From: Sphingopyxis sp.
GTDB taxonomy: Bacteria > Pseudomonadota > Alphaproteobacteria > Sphingomonadales > Sphingomonadaceae
Reading direction: 5' to 3'
DNA: 8,970 nucleotides
Assembly: GCA_012035435.1 (NCBI GenBank)
Contig: JAAUPH010000080.1
Span: 1-8,970 of the forward strand
Below the pieces are notes generated by a model. The model did not search any database. It was not told the origin of the DNA and saw nothing but the letters and a program-made list of their open reading frames with translations. This document shows, piece after piece, positions 6,030 to 8,970 of this stretch. Every line of letters starts with the position of its first letter. The first letter of the stretch is position 1. The translations under genes were made by a program, and so were the position numbers.

Positions 6030-8459
6030 AAAAGACAGCGCAGCAGGATGTGACGAAACTGGCGGCGGCCGATCCGGCGGCCGGCGATCGTTTGCCGTTT
6101 GCCCGGCACCTCAACGCACAAACCATCGAAACCCGCGGCGGCGATCTCGTTCAGATGATTGCGCTCGAAGGCTATCCGTTCGAGACAGCCGACACCGACA
6201 CGCTCAACCAGATTGCCGCAACGCGCGACATCATATTTCGCGGGATCGCTTCATCGCAGCTGATCCTTTACTGCCATGTGGTGCGCCGCCGCGTGGTCGC
6301 GGACCTTGCGCTGCAGCAGCCCGAGGGGCTCGCACGCCAGATTGACGAACAATGGCGCCAGCAATTGGCGAGCCGCAACCTGTTCGTGAACGACATCATC
6401 CTCACGCTCGTGCGCCGCCCGGCGAGGGGCAAGGTTGGCTGGCTAGAGCGCCTCGCGCGCAAGATGCGCGGGCTCCAGAAACATTCGGCGGAAGATGATG
6501 CTGCGCAGATCCGCGATTTGCGCGAACTGGATGCGGCGCGCATCAACCTGTCGGCAGCACTGGGTCGCTATGGTCCGCGCCCGCTGGGGCAATATCACAG
6601 CGGCAATGGCGACCTGCGCTGCACGATGATGGAGCATCTGTCGTCCATCTATAATGGTGAGAGCCAGCCGGTGCTGGTACCGCAGGGCGACCTTGGCCAC
6701 TATCTGCCCTATAAACGCGTCAGCTTTGGCATCGACACGCTCGAGCTGCGCGGTGTGGTGCATGGCGGGAACCGGCTGGGCGCCATCATTTCGATCAAGG
6801 ATTATCCGGCGGCCACGGCGCCGGGGATGCTCGACAATGTGCTGCGCCTGCCGCACGAGTTGACGCTGTCGGAAAGCTTTGCCTTTGTCGACCGGCAGAT
6901 TGCCGATGAACGCATGGCGCTGTCGCTGCGCCGCCTGCGCGCGGCGTCGGACGACACGATCACCTTGAAACAGGGATTGATGGCAGCACGCGACGATCTG
7001 GTCGCAGGCAATGCCGCCTATGGCGAGCATCATATGACGGTGCATGTCCGCGCGCGCACGCTCGACGAACTCGACCGCGCCGTCGCCGATGTCCAATCGG
7101 CGCTGGCCGACACCGGCGCGATTGCGGTGCGCGAAGATTTAAACCTGGAGGCGGCCTTTTGGGCCCAATTCCCTGGCAATGCGGATTTCATTGCGCGCAA
7201 GGCGATGATCTCGACCGGCAATCTGTCCAGCCTGATGTCGCTCCACAGCTTTCCCGCTGGCAATGTCGCGGGTGGCCCATGGGGCGAGCCATTGACGGTG
7301 CTGGAGACGACGTCGAGCACCCCCTATTTCTTCAACTTGCACAATGGCGACCTTGGCAACTTCACGCTCATCGGCCCGTCGGGTTCGGGCAAGACCGTGG
7401 TGCTGAACTTCCTCGTTGCGCAGGCACAGAAATTTGCACCCCGCACCTTCTTTTTCGACAAGGATCGCGGCGCAGAGATTTTCATTCGCGCAATTGGCGG
7501 CCATTATGATGTGCTGCGCCCCGGCATGCACAGCGGTTTCAACCCGCTGGCCTTGACCGACACTGCCGAGAACCGCGCTTTTCTGCGCGGCTGGCTGGCG
7601 TTGCTGGGTGCGCCGGCAACCGGGCCAATCAGCAACGAGGATGCCGCTCTGATCGCTGATGCGGTTGATGCCAATTACGACCAGCCGGTCGAACATCGCC
7701 GCCTGCGCTATCTGGTGGAGCTTCTTTCGGGCGCGATCCGCCCGACCCGCGGCGACCTCGCCTCGCGGCTTGCCCCGTGGCACAGCGCTGGCGAGCATGC
7801 CTGGCTTTTCGACAACGCGGCCGACCGGCTTGATATCGGCGAAGCCACCATCGGGTTCGACATGACGGCGTTGCTCGACAATCCGGCCCTCCGCACGCCC
7901 GCCATGTTCTACCTGTTCCACCGCGCCGACGAACGGCTGGATGGCCGTCCGTCCGATGATCGTCATCGACGAAGGGTGGAAGGCGCTCGACGATGAAATC
8001 TTTGTCCGCCGCCTCAAAGACTGGATGAAAACCGTGCGCAAGCGCGGCGGCGTGGTGGGCTTTGCCACCCAAAGCGCCGCTGACGCGCTGGACAGCAAGA
8101 TCGCCAGCACAATCATCGAACAGGCGGCGACGCAGCTGTTCATGCCCAATCCCAAGGCGCAGGCGCGCGACTATATCGATGGCTTTGGCCTGACCGAGCA
8201 TGAATATCAGTTGGTCCGCGGCCTACCCGATCACCTGCGCTGCGTGCTGATCAAACAGGCGAATATGAGCGTGGTCGCCCGGCTCGACGTGAGCGGAATG
8301 CCCGAGATCCTGACCATTTTGTCAGGCCGCGAGAAAAGTGTGCGGCATATGGACGATCTGCGCGCCGAACATGGTGATGATCCCGCCGAATGGCTGCCGC
8401 AACTGGTCAAGGCCGCACAAAAGGGCCCCCGTGCGCTGTGGGAACGGGACGCTGCCTGA
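6026..8459 (+). CDS. virB4: VirB4 ATPase of the type IV secretion system, one frameshift
   Basis: VirB4 is the large AAA+-like ATPase at the cytoplasmic base of type IV secretion systems and powers pilus assembly and substrate transfer. The N-terminal CagE/TrbE/VirB domain opens with ARHLNAQTIETRGGDLVQ. The ATPase half has Walker A GPSGSGKT (residues 450-457), then FFFDKDRGAE and Walker B MIVIDEGW (about 644-651), then FATQSAADAL and the GFGLTEHEYQLV segment near the C-terminus. Start ATG 6026 is chosen because it overlaps the virB3 stop and begins the conserved region; the frame is open further upstream but that part is virB3. The frame breaks at about 7952-7955, two codons before Walker B. 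One extra C in TCC explains it, and repair gives 810 residues, the usual family length. Without repair the first frame stops at 7996. The stop overlaps the virB6 start by one base (TGATG). Confidence 0.95.
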
Positions 8460-8970
8460 TGGCCTATTGCCCGACCATCGACCCTGCGACCGGCACCGCA
8501 CAGACCTTGATCCAGTCGGTCAACTGCTATGTCGAGACGAGCGTCGCGAACAGCTATGGCGCGCTGATGGGGCCAGGCGGCGGGCTGAAGGGCGCGTTAA
8601 CGGCGGCGCTCATCATCTACGTCGCGATCCTTGGCTATCGTTTCATGCTGGGCCGTACGCAATTGTCGATGGGCGATCTCGTCCCGCGCATGTTGCTGAT
8701 CGGGGCGGTGTTGGCGTTGACGACCAGCTGGGCGACCTATCAAACTTTGGTCTATGACGTGCTGACCGATGGCCCTGCGGAAATCGCCGAAATGGTGACG
8801 CGCGGGCAAGCCCCCAACCGCAGTGTTGCCGAACGCGTCGACCGGGTGTCCAAGCAACTGACCGATGTTGCCAATGACTGGGGCAAAGGGCCGCTCGGCA
8901 TCGTGGCTGCCGTCGGGCCGCAATCGAGCATTGCCGATGCCGCCAACGCCGCGCGTCGCCAAGGCCGAAG
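8459..8970 (+). CDS. virB6: VirB6/TrbL family membrane protein, 3' end beyond window
   Basis: VirB6 is the polytopic inner-membrane channel component of type IV secretion systems. The frame from ATG 8459 (overlapping the virB4 stop by one base) stays open to the window end, giving about 170 residues of a protein usually 300 or more long. The N-terminus has Cys4 and Cys23 flanking TLIQSVNCYVE, a pattern I associate with VirB6 homologues. Clear hydrophobic segments follow at about 46-64 (ALIIYVAILGYRFML) and 76-99 (RMLLIGAVLALTTSWATY), then an amphipathic region with no membrane segment to residue 170. Position after virB4 with no virB5 between is as in several alphaproteobacterial systems. The family is likely from topology and context; the sequence alone is weakly diagnostic. 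Confidence 0.82.
   Translation, partial: MAYCPTIDPATGTAQTLIQSVNCYVETSVANSYGALMGPGGGLKGALTAALIIYVAILGYRFMLGRTQLSMGDLVPRMLLIGAVLALTTSWATYQTLVYDVLTDGPAEIAEMVTRGQAPNRSVAERVDRVSKQLTDVANDWGKGPLGIVAAVGPQSSIADAANAARRQGR

Noticed and set aside
7930..7960. Programmed ribosomal frameshifting in virB4
   Set aside because: There is no slippery heptamer, and VirB4 proteins are not known to need frameshifting; a single-base error explains it better.
7139..8155. Minus-strand open frame of 338 codons opposite virB4
   Set aside because: It mirrors strongly conserved VirB4 sequence and has no recognisable motif; a shadow frame.

Overview
The window carries a short remnant of an arginine-catabolism operon joined to a much longer alphaproteobacterial block. 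All real genes read on the + strand, and the only non-coding gap is 67 bases (4683-4749), so no stretch over 300 bases lacks a gene.

Bases 1 to about 1520 hold most of astD (succinylglutamate semialdehyde dehydrogenase, 5' end outside the window) and the first ~31 codons of astB (N-succinylarginine dihydrolase). They overlap as in a normal arginine succinyltransferase (AST) operon. astD as read is broken by two single-base frameshifts. The astB frame then runs without a stop into an unrelated gene, making a 601-codon composite frame whose first ~31 residues are AstB and whose remainder is a DUF1800 lipoprotein. I regard the switch at roughly 1515-1545 as a chimeric join, either an assembly or cloning artefact or a genuine deletion or rearrangement.

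Bases ~1517-4682 hold a DUF1800 and DUF1501 pair, two putative exported proteins often found side by side in Proteobacteria. The first has a lipobox and the second a twin-arginine signal. DUF1501 contains a one-base frameshift.

Bases 4750 to the end hold the start of a type IV secretion operon: a VirB1-like lytic transglycosylase, then virB2, virB3, virB4 (one frameshift beside Walker B) and virB6, which runs off the window. Gaps are 11 and 6 bases, then two start/stop overlaps, so this is almost certainly one transcript. No virB5 lies between virB4 and virB6. A perfect TTAA-N7-TTAA motif, the consensus for the alphaproteobacterial cell-cycle regulator CtrA, sits in the gap just upstream.

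Protein style, gene order and the CtrA-like site suggest an alphaproteobacterium, probably Sphingomonadales, for 1.5-9.0 kb; this is inference from family resemblance. The origin of the ast part is less certain and may be a different organism. Four single-base indels in G/C-rich runs across otherwise intact reading frames point to unpolished or low-coverage sequence, so the frameshifts should not be read as real gene loss without checking. I see no RNA genes, insertion sequences, CRISPR arrays or convincing terminators.
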